DNA of 64,000 nt from Prochlorococcus sp. AG-442-B03 (GCA_003212395.1 QCPU01000003.1:42724-106723); one strand, 5' to 3'. Positions 31,561-42,111 are shown, counted from the stretch's first letter. Made by a program: numbers and translations. The notes: generated by a model from the sequence alone, not told the origin.

Positions 31561-32772
31561 CTAATTTAATTTAAGCATTCCTAGTTTTACTTTTAGAGGT
31601 GAATTTATAAACATTTTACTCATCACGTAAATTAGTTTTGGAAGTGGAAGAGTATTAGTGAGAAAACCTACCCATTCATTGGTCGATAATCTAAAGAAAT
31701 TTGAGAAAAAGCTTCTTAATCTACTTTCGTCAAAACTCATCAATCTTCTTAGTCCATATTGGTAAAGTTTATGCCTTTGTGTTAACTCGTAAGGCCATAG
31801 GATCTCCCATCCTTTTGTTGCTAGTTCAAGAGAACTTAGATGAGGTTCTTTTAAAAAGAGTGCTAATTTTTCTGCAAGGAGTGGAGATCTTCTTAATAAA
31901 GATCCGATCATGTATCCTGATGCAGGATGCACCATGCTTGCAGACCCTCCAAAACCAAGTACAAATTGTTTTTTAAATGGGAGGGGTAAATTCATTGGGA
32001 AAAGGCAATTTTCTTCATGAAGAATTTCAGTTATCTCAATACCCTTACTATTCAGTCTTTTAAAAAGTCTTTTTTTAAGACTTTCTTGAGATAATGCAGG
32101 ATAACTAGCTAATGATGTTTCTTCAACAAAAAAAGTTTCATTTCCAAGATCCATTGCATAAAGAAAGGAAGGAGAAGATAACTTTTCTTCATTGTTTAAA
32201 TGATTTGGACGGAAATCCATTAAAACAAACTGTTCCTTACTAACGGGTGGCGATGAAAATTTACCGACAATTCCATACGCAGCTTGTTGAGCGATTTCAT
32301 TTTGGACTGGTCTTTTTACAAAATTACTTTTATGTCCACTTGCGTCAATAACTAACCTCGCATTTATTCTTAGACCTGAAAAACAAATCACCTCAGATAA
32401 TTTATTTTTTTCTCTAATATCTTTTGCTGTTTCATTCAACCATTCAATACCTATACACTTTTTTAAAAGATCATTTTGAAACGCTTCTTTATTAATTAAA
32501 CCATAATCATAGTTATGTTTTGTTGGATTATCTTCCTGTTTGGTTTCCCCATTTCCAAAAAAACTAACTGTTTTGCACCACCTATGGGATAACAAGAACT
32601 CTAATCCTAATTCCTCTAATTCAGAAGCCCAAATACCATATGTATTCTCCCATTTTTCATTTGGAGATTTAGTTGATATCCCCTTTATATTGAGATCTTG
32701 CTTGGCTAATTCTGAAGCCAAGCATAGTGCTGCAGGGCCGGAACCTAATATTAGAATATCAAGAATTTCCAT
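31561..32772 (-). CDS. crtL-b: Lycopene beta-cyclase
   Basis: This 403-residue FAD-linked cyclase converts lycopene to beta-carotene. It has an N-terminal dinucleotide fold (DILILGSGPAALCLASELA), the PWENTYG-like WENTYGIWASELEELGLE, the MDFR and YAMDLGNETFFVEETSL blocks, and the cyclase motif FPMNLPLP with GFGGSASMVHPASGYMIG. These segments closely follow the cyanobacterial CrtL beta type. Prochlorococcus also has an epsilon-type paralog, so the beta assignment rests on overall motif match. It is 23 bases downstream of gyrA on the same strand. Confidence 0.92.
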   Translation of the reverse strand: MEILDILILGSGPAALCLASELAKQDLNIKGISTKSPNEKWENTYGIWASELEELGLEFLLSHRWCKTVSFFGNGETKQEDNPTKHNYDYGLINKEAFQNDLLKKCIGIEWLNETAKDIREKNKLSEVICFSGLRINARLVIDASGHKSNFVKRPVQNEIAQQAAYGIVGKFSSPPVSKEQFVLMDFRPNHLNNEEKLSSPSFLYAMDLGNETFFVEETSLASYPALSQESLKKRLFKRLNSKGIEITEILHEENCLFPMNLPLPFKKQFVLGFGGSASMVHPASGYMIGSLLRRSPLLAEKLALFLKEPHLSSLELATKGWEILWPYELTQRHKLYQYGLRRLMSFDESRLRSFFSNFFRLSTNEWVGFLTNTLPLPKLIYVMSKMFINSPLKVKLGMLKLN

Positions 32773-32795
32773 ATTGTCTAAAAAACCATATACTT

Positions 32796-35393
32796 TTAAT
32801 TTTCTTTGCCTACATTGATTTTGTCTGTTTCTTCTTTTTGTTCGTGAGGAACTAATACAACTTCTGATAAATGATCACCCTCATCTAATCTTTGTAATTT
32901 AACTCCAGTAGCTGCTCTAGATTGTTGGGAAATCTTATCTGCATTTGTGCGCACAATCACGCCTTTTTCAGTCACAAAAAGTAATTCTTCCCCTTCTCCG
33001 AGGACCTTCAAACAAACTAATACATCATCTTTAATTCTGAATTTTATTGCTCTCAAACCCATGCCTGCTCTTTTTTGTAATCTAAACTGAGTTACAGGTA
33101 CTCTTTTACCTAGTCCAAATGAACTAGCTATTAGTACCCAAGGACCTTCTGAAGAGTTAACTTCAATATTTTCATCAATTTCTTTAGTAAGATCTTCATC
33201 CTTAGTCAATTGTTCAACTAAATCAGATGTCAAAACATCCATAGATACAAGGTTGTCACCTTTTCTAAGGTTCATAGATTTAACCCCCCTTGCCGTCCTG
33301 CCAAGTGGCCTTAATTCGTTAGTATCTAATCTGAAATGAATCGCCATCCCTGTTCTTGATCCAATCAAAACGCTATCGTCTTCTTTTGATAATCTAACCC
33401 AAGTCAGAGCATCTCCATTCTCAAGATTTATTGCTATTAATCCATTCGATCGAATTTTTGAGAAAGCAGAAAGTGAGGTTCTTTTTATAAATCCAGCCTT
33501 GGTTAGCATTAATAGATAACAATCGTTATCAAAAGAATCAACTGCAACCAGCGAAGTTATCTTTTCTTCTCTTGGTATTGGGAGAAGTTGAACTGATGGA
33601 GTACCTTTAGCTGTTCTGCTACTCATAGGAACTCTATATGCTGGGAGAGCATAAGATACCCCCCTATCACTGAAAAGCAAAAGAGTATCATGATCATTAC
33701 AGCTTATAAATAGTTTTACTTCATCATCTTCTTGTGTCTTTGTTCCAGCTTTACCTCTTGACCCACGACTTGTAGATTCGAATTCATTAACAGGCATTCT
33801 TTTTAAATAACCTGCTTCAGTTAATAAAACTACAGATCTGTCATTAGCGATAAGATCTATATCATCTAGACCACCGCCTAAATCAAGTATTTCTGTTTTT
33901 CTTGGAGAAGAAAATCTTTCATCTATTTTATCAAGTTCTTCAAGTATAATTTCAAAAATTCTTTCTTTACTATTCAATATTTGCTGATATTGGTTGATTT
34001 TTTGAGTTAATTCATTATGTTCCCCTTTGATTTTATCTGCTTCTAGGGCTGTTAATCTTCTTAATTGCATTTGTAAAATTGCTTCTGCCTGCTTGGCAGA
34101 TAATTCATGATCAGTTTGTAATTTTTCTCTGGCTGAAACTGTATCTTTTGCTGATCTTATTAGATTGATGATCTCATCCATAGAACCTAATGCTAATAAA
34201 AGACCTTTTACAATATGATCTCTTTCTTCAGCCTTGTTTAATAAAAATCTTGTTCTTCGCCTTATCGTCTCCACTCTGAAGTCTAGAAATACATCTAACA
34301 TTTTTCTTAGTGAAAGTGTTGTGGGCTCACCTTTTACTAAAGCTAGGATGTTTGCACTAAAGTTATTTTGCAGAGGTGTTAACTTAAATAAATTATTTAA
34401 AACTACTTGTGGGTAGGCATCCCTTTTTAGTTCAATAACAATTCTCATTCCATCTCGATCACTTTCATCTCTAATATCAGAAATACCTTCTAATTTTTTT
34501 TCATTAACCAAGTCAGCAATTCTCTCTATCAATGCCGCTTTATTAGTTTGAAATGGAAGCTCTGTAATTATTACTGCATCCTTCTCTGCCCTACCAGGGG
34601 ATTTAATTTGCTCAATATTTGCTACACCTCTCATGGTTATTGATCCCCTTCCTGTTTTGAAAGTTTCTCTGATTCCATCTCTGCCTAAGATTTGACCACC
34701 TGTGGGAAAATCAGGACCCTTAATTATTTCAAAAATTTCTCTATCTTCAATTGAAGGGTTTTTGATCATTGATTTAAGACCATTAATTAATTCCCCTAAG
34801 TTATGGGGTGGAATATTAGTTGCCATTCCTACGGCTATTCCAGATGATCCATTTAGAAGTAGTTGAGGGACTCTAGCAGGTAACACTGTTGGCTCTTGTT
34901 GAGAACCGTCAAAATTATCAGCGAAATCTACAGTTTCAGATTCAATATCCTCTAGTAAACTTTCATCTGTAAGAGATTGTAAACGAGATTCTGTATATCT
35001 CATTGCTGCAGGAGGATCGTTATCTACAGAACCAAAGTTTCCATGGCCATCTATTAGTGGCATCCTCATAGAGAAATCCTGTGCCATCCTAACCAAAGCA
35101 TCATAAACAGCAGTATCGCCATGCGGGTGGTATTTACCAAGTACTTCTCCAACAACTCTTGCACATTTTCTGTATGGCCTACCGCTAGTCAAACCAAGTT
35201 CATACATTGCATAAAGAATTCTTCTATGAACAGGTTTTAATCCATCTCTTGCATCTGGAAGAGCACGACCTACTATAACGCTCATTGCATACTCAAGATA
35301 AGAGCGAGACATCTCATTTCTTAAGTCAGTTTGAATAATTCGGTCGTTATCTTCGCTTAATCCTGAGTTATCAGAATCTAAAATATCAGACAT
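32796..35393 (-). CDS. gyrA: DNA gyrase subunit A
   Basis: This 865-residue type IIA topoisomerase subunit has the catalytic Tyr133 in [30 protein letters not shown] upstream of it, and six C-terminal beta-pinwheel repeats for DNA wrapping (for example [33 protein letters not shown]). The region [18 protein letters not shown] is the GyrA form, not ParC. The GyrA box is represented by a degenerate SRGSRGKAG. gyrB is not in the window. It is divergent from guaB across about 170 bases. Confidence 0.95.
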   Translation of the reverse strand: MSDILDSDNSGLSEDNDRIIQTDLRNEMSRSYLEYAMSVIVGRALPDARDGLKPVHRRILYAMYELGLTSGRPYRKCARVVGEVLGKYHPHGDTAVYDALVRMAQDFSMRMPLIDGHGNFGSVDNDPPAAMRYTESRLQSLTDESLLEDIESETVDFADNFDGSQQEPTVLPARVPQLLLNGSSGIAVGMATNIPPHNLGELINGLKSMIKNPSIEDREIFEIIKGPDFPTGGQILGRDGIRETFKTGRGSITMRGVANIEQIKSPGRAEKDAVIITELPFQTNKAALIERIADLVNEKKLEGISDIRDESDRDGMRIVIELKRDAYPQVVLNNLFKLTPLQNNFSANILALVKGEPTTLSLRKMLDVFLDFRVETIRRRTRFLLNKAEERDHIVKGLLLALGSMDEIINLIRSAKDTVSAREKLQTDHELSAKQAEAILQMQLRRLTALEADKIKGEHNELTQKINQYQQILNSKERIFEIILEELDKIDERFSSPRKTEILDLGGGLDDIDLIANDRSVVLLTEAGYLKRMPVNEFESTSRGSRGKAGTKTQEDDEVKLFISCNDHDTLLLFSDRGVSYALPAYRVPMSSRTAKGTPSVQLLPIPREEKITSLVAVDSFDNDCYLLMLTKAGFIKRTSLSAFSKIRSNGLIAINLENGDALTWVRLSKEDDSVLIGSRTGMAIHFRLDTNELRPLGRTARGVKSMNLRKGDNLVSMDVLTSDLVEQLTKDEDLTKEIDENIEVNSSEGPWVLIASSFGLGKRVPVTQFRLQKRAGMGLRAIKFRIKDDVLVCLKVLGEGEELLFVTEKGVIVRTNADKISQQSRAATGVKLQRLDEGDHLSEVVLVPHEQKEETDKINVGKEN

Positions 35394-35572
35394 ACAAAAA
35401 TCCTTTCTCTAATAATAATCGCTGATTGTCATAATGAATTAAAAAAAAGATTTATTTAATTGCCAAATACTCACATTTAAACACAAATCAAAATAAAACC
35501 TGTTGTTTTTGAATAAACCTTGGCTTATTACCCCTTTAGTTGTTAATTTAATCTGAATAATTGAAAAAATCC

Positions 35573-36736
35573 GTGAATATTGAACTTGGTTTAAATAAAA
35601 AAGTCAGAAGGGCTTATGGCATTGATGAAATAGCTTTAGTCCCCGGGAATAGAACAATTGATTACGATTTGACTGATCCTTCTTGGTCAATAGGTGATTT
35701 CAAAAGAGAGGTTCCGATTGTAGCTAGTGCTATGGACAGCGTTGTCGATGTCAATACTGCTGTAGAACTTACAAAATTAGGATCCCTAGGAGTTATTAAT
35801 ATGGAGGGCATACAAACACGATATGAAAAACCTGATGAAATATTGAATCAAATAGCATCAGTAGGTAAGAATGATTTTGTTCCATTAATGCAGAAGATAT
35901 ACAGTGAACCGGTAAAGAAGGGATTGATTTTACAAAGAATAAATGAGGTCAAAGAAAGAGGAGGCATTGCAGCTTTTAGTGGTACTCCTCAAGCTGCTAT
36001 AAAGTTCAAAGAAACACTAAATAATTCCAAAATAGATTTATTTTTCCTTCAAGGAACAGTTGTTTCAACTGAACATGTTGGTATGGAAGGTAAGGAAACT
36101 TTAAATATTAAAGATCTCTGCCAATCTATGAGTGTCCCAGTTGTAGCAGGTAATTGTGTCACTTATGAAGTCGCAAAACTTCTTATGGATGCTGGAGTCG
36201 CAGGATTAATGGTTGGCATAGGCCCTGGAGCGGCGTGCACATCAAGAGGAGTATTAGGAATTGGAATCCCTCAAGCAACTGCAATTGCTGATTGTAGTTC
36301 GGCAAGAAATGATTACTTTAAAGAAAGTGGTCGTTATATTCCTATTATTGGAGATGGTGGAATTGTAACGGGCGGAGATATTTGTAAATGTTTAGCATGT
36401 GGCGCAGATGCTGTAATGATTGGATCCCCAATAGCAAAATCCTCAAATGCTCCTGGTAAAGGATTCCACTGGGGTATGGCTACTCCAAGTCCTTTATTAC
36501 CAAGGGGCACAAGAATCGAAGTTGGGTCTACAGGATCCCTAGAAAGGATAATTAAAGGCCCTGCCCTACTTGACGATGGGACGCACAATTTATTAGGAGC
36601 CATTAGAACATCAATGAGTACTCTTGGAGCAAAAAACATTAAAGAAATGCAAGAAGTTGAAATAGTTATCGCACCATCGCTACTTACAGAGGGTAAGGTT
36701 TATCAAAAAGCTCAGCAGCTTGGTATGGGTAAGTAG
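35573..36736 (+). CDS. guaB: IMP dehydrogenase family protein, GuaB3 type
   Basis: About 387 residues from the GTG at 35573; a TTG at 35561 would add four residues. The barrel shows RRAYGIDEIALVPG, PIVASAMDSVVD and the catalytic Cys loop GPGAACTSRGVLGIGIPQ (Cys near residue 222), followed by IIGDGGIVTGGDI and ADAVMIGSPIA. The CBS (Bateman) regulatory pair present in ordinary GuaB (about 490 residues) is missing, and the substrate flap is shortened, as in the GuaB3 group of cyanobacteria and actinobacteria. It would oxidise IMP to XMP for GTP synthesis. Yfr1 RNA follows. Confidence 0.9.
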   Translation: MNIELGLNKKVRRAYGIDEIALVPGNRTIDYDLTDPSWSIGDFKREVPIVASAMDSVVDVNTAVELTKLGSLGVINMEGIQTRYEKPDEILNQIASVGKNDFVPLMQKIYSEPVKKGLILQRINEVKERGGIAAFSGTPQAAIKFKETLNNSKIDLFFLQGTVVSTEHVGMEGKETLNIKDLCQSMSVPVVAGNCVTYEVAKLLMDAGVAGLMVGIGPGAACTSRGVLGIGIPQATAIADCSSARNDYFKESGRYIPIIGDGGIVTGGDICKCLACGADAVMIGSPIAKSSNAPGKGFHWGMATPSPLLPRGTRIEVGSTGSLERIIKGPALLDDGTHNLLGAIRTSMSTLGAKNIKEMQEVEIVIAPSLLTEGKVYQKAQQLGMGK

Positions 36737-36806
36737 TTCATTTAGAGCAAAATTATAAAAGCTTAGTGAATTAAGCATTAGATTGAACAATCTTCTAATT
36801 AAGAGT

Positions 36807-36812
36807 TATTAT
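36807..36812 (+). promoter_or_regulatory. -10 box of Yfr1
   Basis: TATTAT ends 8 bases before the G-run at 36821 that begins Yfr1, the correct spacing for a sigma70-type start there. The -35 is not obvious. Confidence 0.6.
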
Positions 36813-36820
36813 TAGAAGAT

Positions 36821-36875
36821 GGGGGAAACCCCATACTCCTCACACACTAAATCGCCCGATTAATCGGGCTTTTTT
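36821..36875 (+). ncRNA. yfr1: Yfr1 small regulatory RNA
   Basis: This 55-base RNA lies between guaB and trxA, its known locus in Prochlorococcus. A 5' hairpin GGGG-GAAA-CCCC (36822-36832 region) is followed by a single-stranded stretch holding the ultraconserved ACTCCTCACACAC (36835-36847). A terminator hairpin follows (GCCCGAT at 36854-36860 pairing with ATCGGGC at 36863-36869) with a T run at 36870-36875. Yfr1 is one of the most widespread cyanobacterial small RNAs. In strain MED4 it pairs through the CU-rich loop with outer-membrane porin mRNAs. Confidence 0.97.
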
Positions 36876-36966
36876 AGATATTTTGTTACTTATATTATTT
36901 TATCTGTAATGAAATCATCACTTAAAAGAATTGCCTGCTAAATTTTCATAAAGGAATACTTAAATT

Positions 36967-37290
36967 ATGTCATCAGCTCCAGCCGTAACTGATTCTTCAT
37001 TTGACAAGGATGTACTTCAAAGTGATCTACCAGTATTGGTTGATTTTTGGGCACCATGGTGCGGTCCATGTAGGATGGTTGCACCAGTTGTAGAAGAAAT
37101 CTCAAAAGACTTTGAAGGGAAAATTAAAGTTTTTAAATTAAACACAGATGAGAATCCAAATGTTGCTAGTCAATACGGAATTAGAAGTATTCCTACATTA
37201 ATGATTTTTAAAGCTGGTCAAAAGGTTGATACCGTTGTTGGTGCTGTACCAAAAGCAACTCTCGCGAGCACCTTAACTAAGCATTTATAA
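36967..37290 (+). CDS. trxA: Thioredoxin
   Basis: This 107-residue m-type-like thioredoxin has the redox active site WCGPC (C32 and C35), the buried Asp at the start of the preceding strand (LVDFWAPW) and cis-Pro in [10 protein letters not shown]. It receives electrons from ferredoxin- or NADPH-thioredoxin reductase and reduces target disulfides in carbon metabolism. It lies 91 bases after Yfr1 and 11 bases before hisH. Confidence 0.97.
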   Translation: MSSAPAVTDSSFDKDVLQSDLPVLVDFWAPWCGPCRMVAPVVEEISKDFEGKIKVFKLNTDENPNVASQYGIRSIPTLMIFKAGQKVDTVVGAVPKATLASTLTKHL

Positions 37291-37301
37291 ATTTAAAAGC
37301 T

Positions 37302-37919
37302 TTGCATAAAATTGGACTAATAGACTATGGAATGGGTAATATTCATTCCGTAACAAAATCTCTAGAAAGTCTTGGAGAAGAAATTATATTAATTAAAAAC
37401 TTTAATGATTCAAAGCTTTGTAAGGCGATAATACTTCCTGGGGTTGGAGCATTTGATCCGGCGATGAATAATCTCATAAATACTGATTTGATAACTGATT
37501 TGAAAAATTGGATTAAAAGTGGGAAGTCCTTTTTTGGGATATGTTTAGGTCTCCAACTCCTTTTTGAATCTAGTGATGAAGGAAAAGTTCAAGGGCTGGG
37601 AATTTTAAAAGGAAAAATACAAAAAATACCTAATATTGTTGACCAAAGAATCCCACACATGGGTTGGTGTCAACTTTTACCTACAAAAAACAATACTTTA
37701 TTTGGGATTGAAGAATTAAATAATTGGGTCTATTTTGTACATTCCTATCATGCAATTCCAGATGACTTAAATATTATTGCAGCTCAGGTTGATTATGGCT
37801 CTGAAAAATTAACTGCAATGATTGAGAATGATAATTTATTGGCCTGTCAATTTCATCCGGAAAAATCTGGAAAAACCGGAGAAAAACTTTTGAGAAGATG
37901 GCTGATTAATATTCAATAA
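37302..37919 (+). CDS. hisH: Imidazole glycerol phosphate synthase, glutaminase subunit HisH
   Basis: This 205-residue class I amidotransferase supplies ammonia to HisF in histidine synthesis. The start DYGMGNIHSV, catalytic Cys in FFGICLGLQLL (C81), VYFVHSYHA, and His/Glu of CQFHPEKSG complete the triad. The start is a TTG at 37302, the only start codon that preserves the IGLIDYG first strand. It is followed 13 bases later by rsmD. Confidence 0.96.
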   Translation: MHKIGLIDYGMGNIHSVTKSLESLGEEIILIKNFNDSKLCKAIILPGVGAFDPAMNNLINTDLITDLKNWIKSGKSFFGICLGLQLLFESSDEGKVQGLGILKGKIQKIPNIVDQRIPHMGWCQLLPTKNNTLFGIEELNNWVYFVHSYHAIPDDLNIIAAQVDYGSEKLTAMIENDNLLACQFHPEKSGKTGEKLLRRWLINIQ

Positions 37920-37932
37920 TAGATGCTTAGGG

Positions 37933-38532
37933 ATGAAGACTAACTTAAGATTAATAGGTGGCAAAAAACTCCTAAGTCCAAAAAATTCTTATACCAGACC
38001 TACAACTTTGAGAGTGAGAGAGGCCATATTTAATATATTGAACAATAGAGTTAAAAATAGTAACTGGCTAGATTTATTTAGTGGAACAGGAGCCATATCT
38101 TGTGAAGCCTATAGTCACGGGGCAAGCAAAATTATTGCAATTGAAAAAAATAAAATTAACTCAAAAATCTGCTTAGAAAATTTACTCTCGTTGGAGAATA
38201 TAGAGAATAGGAGAAATGATATCGAAGTTATTTGTAAAGACGTTTTGAAATGGACAAAACCAAATTATGAGAGAAACTTATCATCTAGAAATATGGATTT
38301 GAACAAATTAAAATTTGATTTTGTTTATCTAGATCCTCCCTACGATGAAGATTTCCACGAATTAGTTTTAAATCAATTATTCAATTGTAATTTTTTAAAA
38401 AAAGATTCAACAGTTATTTGTGAACATTCTCCAAATCTATTTATTAAAAAAAGTACTTTGTGGGAAACTATAGATGTAAGAAATTATGGGCAATCAAGAT
38501 TAACATTTTTAATCAATGTCAAGCATCCCTGA
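37933..38532 (+). CDS. rsmD: 16S rRNA (guanine966-N2)-methyltransferase RsmD
   Basis: This 199-residue class I SAM methyltransferase has the N-terminal basic LRLIGGKKL, a [15 protein letters not shown] block (characteristic of RsmD), the SAM motif [15 protein letters not shown], and the catalytic DPPY in [11 protein letters not shown]. The 3' end overlaps petG on the opposite strand by 24 bases. Confidence 0.95.
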   Translation: MKTNLRLIGGKKLLSPKNSYTRPTTLRVREAIFNILNNRVKNSNWLDLFSGTGAISCEAYSHGASKIIAIEKNKINSKICLENLLSLENIENRRNDIEVICKDVLKWTKPNYERNLSSRNMDLNKLKFDFVYLDPPYDEDFHELVLNQLFNCNFLKKDSTVICEHSPNLFIKKSTLWETIDVRNYGQSRLTFLINVKHP

Positions 38533-38628
38533 ACCTCTTCTGTATTGATTCCATGCACTTACGAATAATCCAAGAAGAGTTATTGGAACTAAACCTAGAA
38601 CAATTCCACATAGAAGAGGCTCGATCAT
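38509..38628 (-). CDS. petG: Cytochrome b6-f complex subunit V (PetG)
   Basis: The reverse strand from ATG at 38626-38628 encodes a 39-residue single-span membrane protein beginning [15 protein letters not shown] and ending in a Tyr-Arg-Arg-Gly-Ser-Gly tail. This is the typical PetG sequence; the protein sits at the edge of the cytochrome b6-f complex and is needed for its assembly. It ends inside the tail of rsmD (24-base overlap, convergent) and is divergent from cytM. Confidence 0.95.
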   Translation of the reverse strand: MIEPLLCGIVLGLVPITLLGLFVSAWNQYRRGSGMLDID

Positions 38629-38683
38629 TTTTTTGCCTTTTTTGAATTTCTTATTCACAATTGTTACATAGAGACTATTTTTT

Positions 38684-39070
38684 GTGTCAACATCTTCATC
38701 AACTGCAGCAGAAAGAGACTTTAAAAGAGAATTCTTAAAAATTGTTTCTATTATATTTTTAGTGTTATTGATTTGTTTTTCAATATTTTTCGTAAAACAT
38801 CAAGAAAATAACAAATATATTATTGAAACTCTTGAGCTTAATGGCTCTGCTGAGGAAGGAGATGCTCTTTTTAAGATAAATTGTGTTGGATGTCATGGAA
38901 TTACAGCAAGAGGATTAGTGGGACCAGACTTACACTCAATAACTCAACGTTTGAATGATAAAGAGATAATAAAACAAGTTACTGGAGGCCTAACTCCTCC
39001 TATGCCAAGTTTTGAAATTGATCCTGTAAATATGTCCAACTTATTAAAGTATCTCCATAGCCTTGAATGA
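38684..39070 (+). CDS. cytM: Cytochrome cM
   Basis: This 128-residue mono-haem cytochrome c is anchored by an uncleaved N-terminal membrane helix (residues 20-38). The haem site is CVGCH (C67, C70, H71), and the likely axial Met is in LTPPMPSFE. This layout and the neighbourhood of petG fit cyanobacterial CytM, which modulates the balance of photosynthetic and respiratory electron flow. The start is GTG at 38684. Its stop overlaps the next start in an ATGA, suggesting coupled translation. Confidence 0.88.
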   Translation: MSTSSSTAAERDFKREFLKIVSIIFLVLLICFSIFFVKHQENNKYIIETLELNGSAEEGDALFKINCVGCHGITARGLVGPDLHSITQRLNDKEIIKQVTGGLTPPMPSFEIDPVNMSNLLKYLHSLE

Positions 39071-39816
39071 TTTTGGGGAGACATTTTTCTAATTTAAAGG
39101 TAATATTAGTTGAACCAAATGGCTCTTTGAATGTAGGGAGCGTTGCCAGATTATGCTCCAACTTTGAAGTTGATGAATTAAGAATTGTTTCTCCAAGATG
39201 CGATATATTCTCTTTAGATGCAAAAAAAATGGCCCTTAAAGGCCAAAAATTTCTAGATAAATGTAAGATTTTTTACAATCTTGAAAATGCCATTTTTGAT
39301 TGTGATTTGGTTCTTGCATCTTGTGGAAGGATTGATGTAAGTAAAGATTCATTTTTTGAATCTTCAGAAGATGTATTTAATTGGACTACATCTTTTAAAA
39401 AGATAAATAATTTAGCAATTATATTTGGAAGAGAAGATAGTGGTTTAACTAATGATGAATTACTTCTAGCAAATAAGACTTTTAATATTCCTACATCAAT
39501 GAATAATCCCTCTTTAAATCTTTCTCATGCAGTTTCAATAGCTTTATATGAGTTAAAAAAGTCTTCAAAAAGAAACTTTGATAAAGAATTAAAAGTTTTT
39601 AATCTTGCATCATCAAAACAAATTTATGATTCGTTTTTGGAGATAGAGGAATTGCTTTTGAAGGTTGGATATCTTTTAAAACATACCTCTAGAACAAAAA
39701 TAGGTAAATTCAAAAATTATATTTTAAGGGCCAATACATCTATGCACGAAATAAATGTTTTAAGAGGAATTGTTCATCAAATAAAATGGTTTATGAATAA
39801 TTCAAAAAGAAATTAG
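39067..39816 (+). CDS. SPOUT RNA methyltransferase, TrmH family group 1 (TrmJ-like)
   Basis: This 249-residue protein has the SpoU/TrmH motifs: VILVEPNGSLNVGSVARLCSNF (motif 1), LAIIFGREDSGLTNDEL (motif 2) and IPTSMNNPSLNLSHAVSIALYEL (motif 3, SAM-binding knot). The sequence and C-terminal helical extension resemble TrmJ, which 2'-O-methylates position 32 of tRNA. The target has not been shown. It begins inside the cytM stop. Confidence 0.88.
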   Translation: MILGRHFSNLKVILVEPNGSLNVGSVARLCSNFEVDELRIVSPRCDIFSLDAKKMALKGQKFLDKCKIFYNLENAIFDCDLVLASCGRIDVSKDSFFESSEDVFNWTTSFKKINNLAIIFGREDSGLTNDELLLANKTFNIPTSMNNPSLNLSHAVSIALYELKKSSKRNFDKELKVFNLASSKQIYDSFLEIEELLLKVGYLLKHTSRTKIGKFKNYILRANTSMHEINVLRGIVHQIKWFMNNSKRN

Positions 39817-39938
39817 CTACATAATGAATTAAATTAGAGTTTATTTCTTTGTAGTCTTTATTTGATAAGGATATTTACTAAAAACATTTTCTGAAGTAAC
39901 ATCTACTGATTATTTGAATATTAAAGAAAACTAAAACT

Positions 39939-41027
39939 GTGACAACAACAAAGAAAAGAAGAGTTTTTCCTTTTACGGCTGTAATTGGTCAGGAAGAAAT
40001 GAAGTTAGCACTTTTGTTAAATGTTATTGATCCAAGAATTGGAGGAGTGATGATAATGGGTGATAGAGGGACTGGAAAGTCTACTACAATCAGAGCCTTA
40101 GCTGATTTGTTGCCTGCAATTGATGTTGTAAAAGATGATCCATATAATAGTTCTCTAATTGATCCTGATTTGCAGAGTAAAGAAGTTTTGGAAAAAATTG
40201 TCCAAGGAGAAAATCTCGAGAGTATCCAAAAACAAGTCCCTATGGTTGATTTACCTTTAGGAGCTACTGAAGACAGGCTTTGTGGAACTATTGATATTGA
40301 AAAGGCTTTGAGTGAAGGTGTTAAGGCATTTGAACCAGGGTTATTAGCAAAAGCTAATAGGGGTTTATTATATGTTGATGAAGTGAATTTACTTGATGAT
40401 CATTTAGTCGATGTTCTTTTAGATTCGGCTGCTTCAGGATGGAATACAGTTGAAAGGGAGGGAGTGTCAGTTCGACACCCTGCTAGATTTGTCCTTATTG
40501 GTTCAGGCAATCCAGAAGAAGGTGAATTAAGGCCTCAACTATTAGATAGGTTTGGAATGAGTGTTGAGGTCAAGACAGTTAGAGATGCTGAATTAAGAGT
40601 TCAGGTTGTAGATCAAAGAACTTCTTTTGACGATAATCCTGATGAGTTTTCATTGAGCGTTGAGAAACAACAGGATGAACTTCAACAAAAGGTTATTAAA
40701 GCACAAGAAATATTAAATTCTGTTCAAATGGACGATGACCTAAGATTGAATATTTCTGCAATCTGCGGAGAACTAGATGTTGATGGCTTACGTGGAGATA
40801 TTGTTACAAATCGATCAGCAAGGGCAATTGCAGCCTTTGAGGGCAGAACTGAAGTGCAAGAAGATGACATAGCAAGGGTTATTTCTTGCTCTTTAAGGCA
40901 CAGACTAAGAAAAGATCCCTTAGAACAAGTTGATTCAGGCGAAAAAGTTATTCAAGCTTTCTGTAAAGTATTTGATCTAGATGAAAAAGAAAATCTTTCA
41001 AAATTTCAATTGTCAGCAGAAGCTTAA
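39939..41027 (+). CDS. chlI: Magnesium chelatase ATPase subunit I
   Basis: This 362-residue AAA+ protein powers insertion of Mg into protoporphyrin IX with ChlD and ChlH, the first chlorophyll-specific step. It shows [11 protein letters not shown], Walker [10 protein letters not shown] (residues 41-49), the [18 protein letters not shown] insertion typical of ChlI, Walker [14 protein letters not shown], sensor ATSG-like [20 protein letters not shown], and a C-terminal helical domain with RSARA. The start is GTG at 39939. ruvC follows by 5 bases. Confidence 0.97.
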   Translation: MTTTKKRRVFPFTAVIGQEEMKLALLLNVIDPRIGGVMIMGDRGTGKSTTIRALADLLPAIDVVKDDPYNSSLIDPDLQSKEVLEKIVQGENLESIQKQVPMVDLPLGATEDRLCGTIDIEKALSEGVKAFEPGLLAKANRGLLYVDEVNLLDDHLVDVLLDSAASGWNTVEREGVSVRHPARFVLIGSGNPEEGELRPQLLDRFGMSVEVKTVRDAELRVQVVDQRTSFDDNPDEFSLSVEKQQDELQQKVIKAQEILNSVQMDDDLRLNISAICGELDVDGLRGDIVTNRSARAIAAFEGRTEVQEDDIARVISCSLRHRLRKDPLEQVDSGEKVIQAFCKVFDLDEKENLSKFQLSAEA

Positions 41028-41032
41028 TTACA

Positions 41033-41506
41033 GTGAGAATAATTGGGATTGACCCTGGATTAGCTAGAGTTGGTTACGGAATTATTGAAATAGAAAATGA
41101 AAAAAAGATTTTATTAGATTGTGGTGTCATTGAGACAGGTAAAGATAAAAAAGAAGAAGATAGACTTTATGAGATATTCAAAGATCTTAATGAATTAATA
41201 AATCATTGGAATCCAACATCAGCGGCGGTAGAAAAATTTTTCTTTTACAGATCAAGCACTACCATTAGTGTGGTGCAGGCAAGAGGTGTGATTATGATGG
41301 TATTGGCCTCAAAAAAAATTCATGTTAGTGAATATTCTCCTGCTCAGATAAAATTAACCATTGCTGGGTCTGGAAAAGCATCTAAGAAAGAGGTTCTTGA
41401 TGCTGTTATGTATAGCTTAGAACTTAAAAAACCTCCAAAACCTGATGATTCAGCAGATGCCTTGGCCATAGCTCTCACAAAACTAAATGAAGATGGCATC
41501 AACTGA
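41033..41506 (+). CDS. ruvC: Holliday junction resolvase RuvC
   Basis: This 157-residue endonuclease has the RNase H-like core with the catalytic Asp in [13 protein letters not shown], a second acid in AAVEKFFF and the C-terminal pair in [12 protein letters not shown]. It cuts four-way junctions behind RuvAB. The GTG start at 41033 is the only one preserving the first strand. It is packed between chlI and the cyclo-ligase gene (9-base gap). Confidence 0.96.
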   Translation: MRIIGIDPGLARVGYGIIEIENEKKILLDCGVIETGKDKKEEDRLYEIFKDLNELINHWNPTSAAVEKFFFYRSSTTISVVQARGVIMMVLASKKIHVSEYSPAQIKLTIAGSGKASKKEVLDAVMYSLELKKPPKPDDSADALAIALTKLNEDGIN

Positions 41507-41515
41507 AGATTCAAT

Positions 41516-42073
41516 ATGACTATTCCTGAAAAAAAGAAATTAGAGAGGCATACCTTTAGAAAACTTAGAGATGAGATTTCTCTAAATCAAAGAGAAAATG
41601 TAGAAAAGAATGTAAAATTATATGTTGATTCATTTATAAAGGAACATAAAAATAGTGGTTACATAGCAATATATTGGCCTCTAAGAAATGAAGTAGATAT
41701 TAGAAGTCTTAAGGAAAAATTTTCTTTAGCTTTGCCCAGATGTAAAGATAAAAATGAATTGTCATTTTATCCATGGGATGAAGAACCTCTCACAAAAGAT
41801 TCTGAGGGGATACTAAGTCCAAATAACTCTTTTTCATTAAGATATAACCAGATAAGCATGATTCTTGTCCCATGTCTTTCTGTAGATAAAAATTTAACAA
41901 GATTAGGTTATGGAGGAGGTTATTTTGATAAATTAAGAACAGATTATTATTGGAGAAATGTTCCATGCATTGGAGTATTAACTTCTAATTGCGTAAGTAC
42001 GATTCCATTAACCAGAGCTGAGTGGGATATCCCTTTATCAGGGTTTATCACAGAAAAAGAAATATTTGTATAA
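41516..42073 (+). CDS. 5-formyltetrahydrofolate cyclo-ligase family protein
   Basis: This 185-residue protein has YWPLRNEVDIRSL, the middle acid-rich region, and the family signature LTRLGYGGGYFDKLR near the C-terminus. The enzyme converts 5-formyl-THF to 5,10-methenyl-THF with ATP. Its product is shared with FolD (25179-26075). The N-terminal basic RHTFRKLRDEIS also fits the family. Confidence 0.9.
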   Translation: MTIPEKKKLERHTFRKLRDEISLNQRENVEKNVKLYVDSFIKEHKNSGYIAIYWPLRNEVDIRSLKEKFSLALPRCKDKNELSFYPWDEEPLTKDSEGILSPNNSFSLRYNQISMILVPCLSVDKNLTRLGYGGGYFDKLRTDYYWRNVPCIGVLTSNCVSTIPLTRAEWDIPLSGFITEKEIFV

Positions 42074-42111
42074 TGGAAGACTTATAAAGCGATTAATTTA
42101 TAGTTTTAAAA

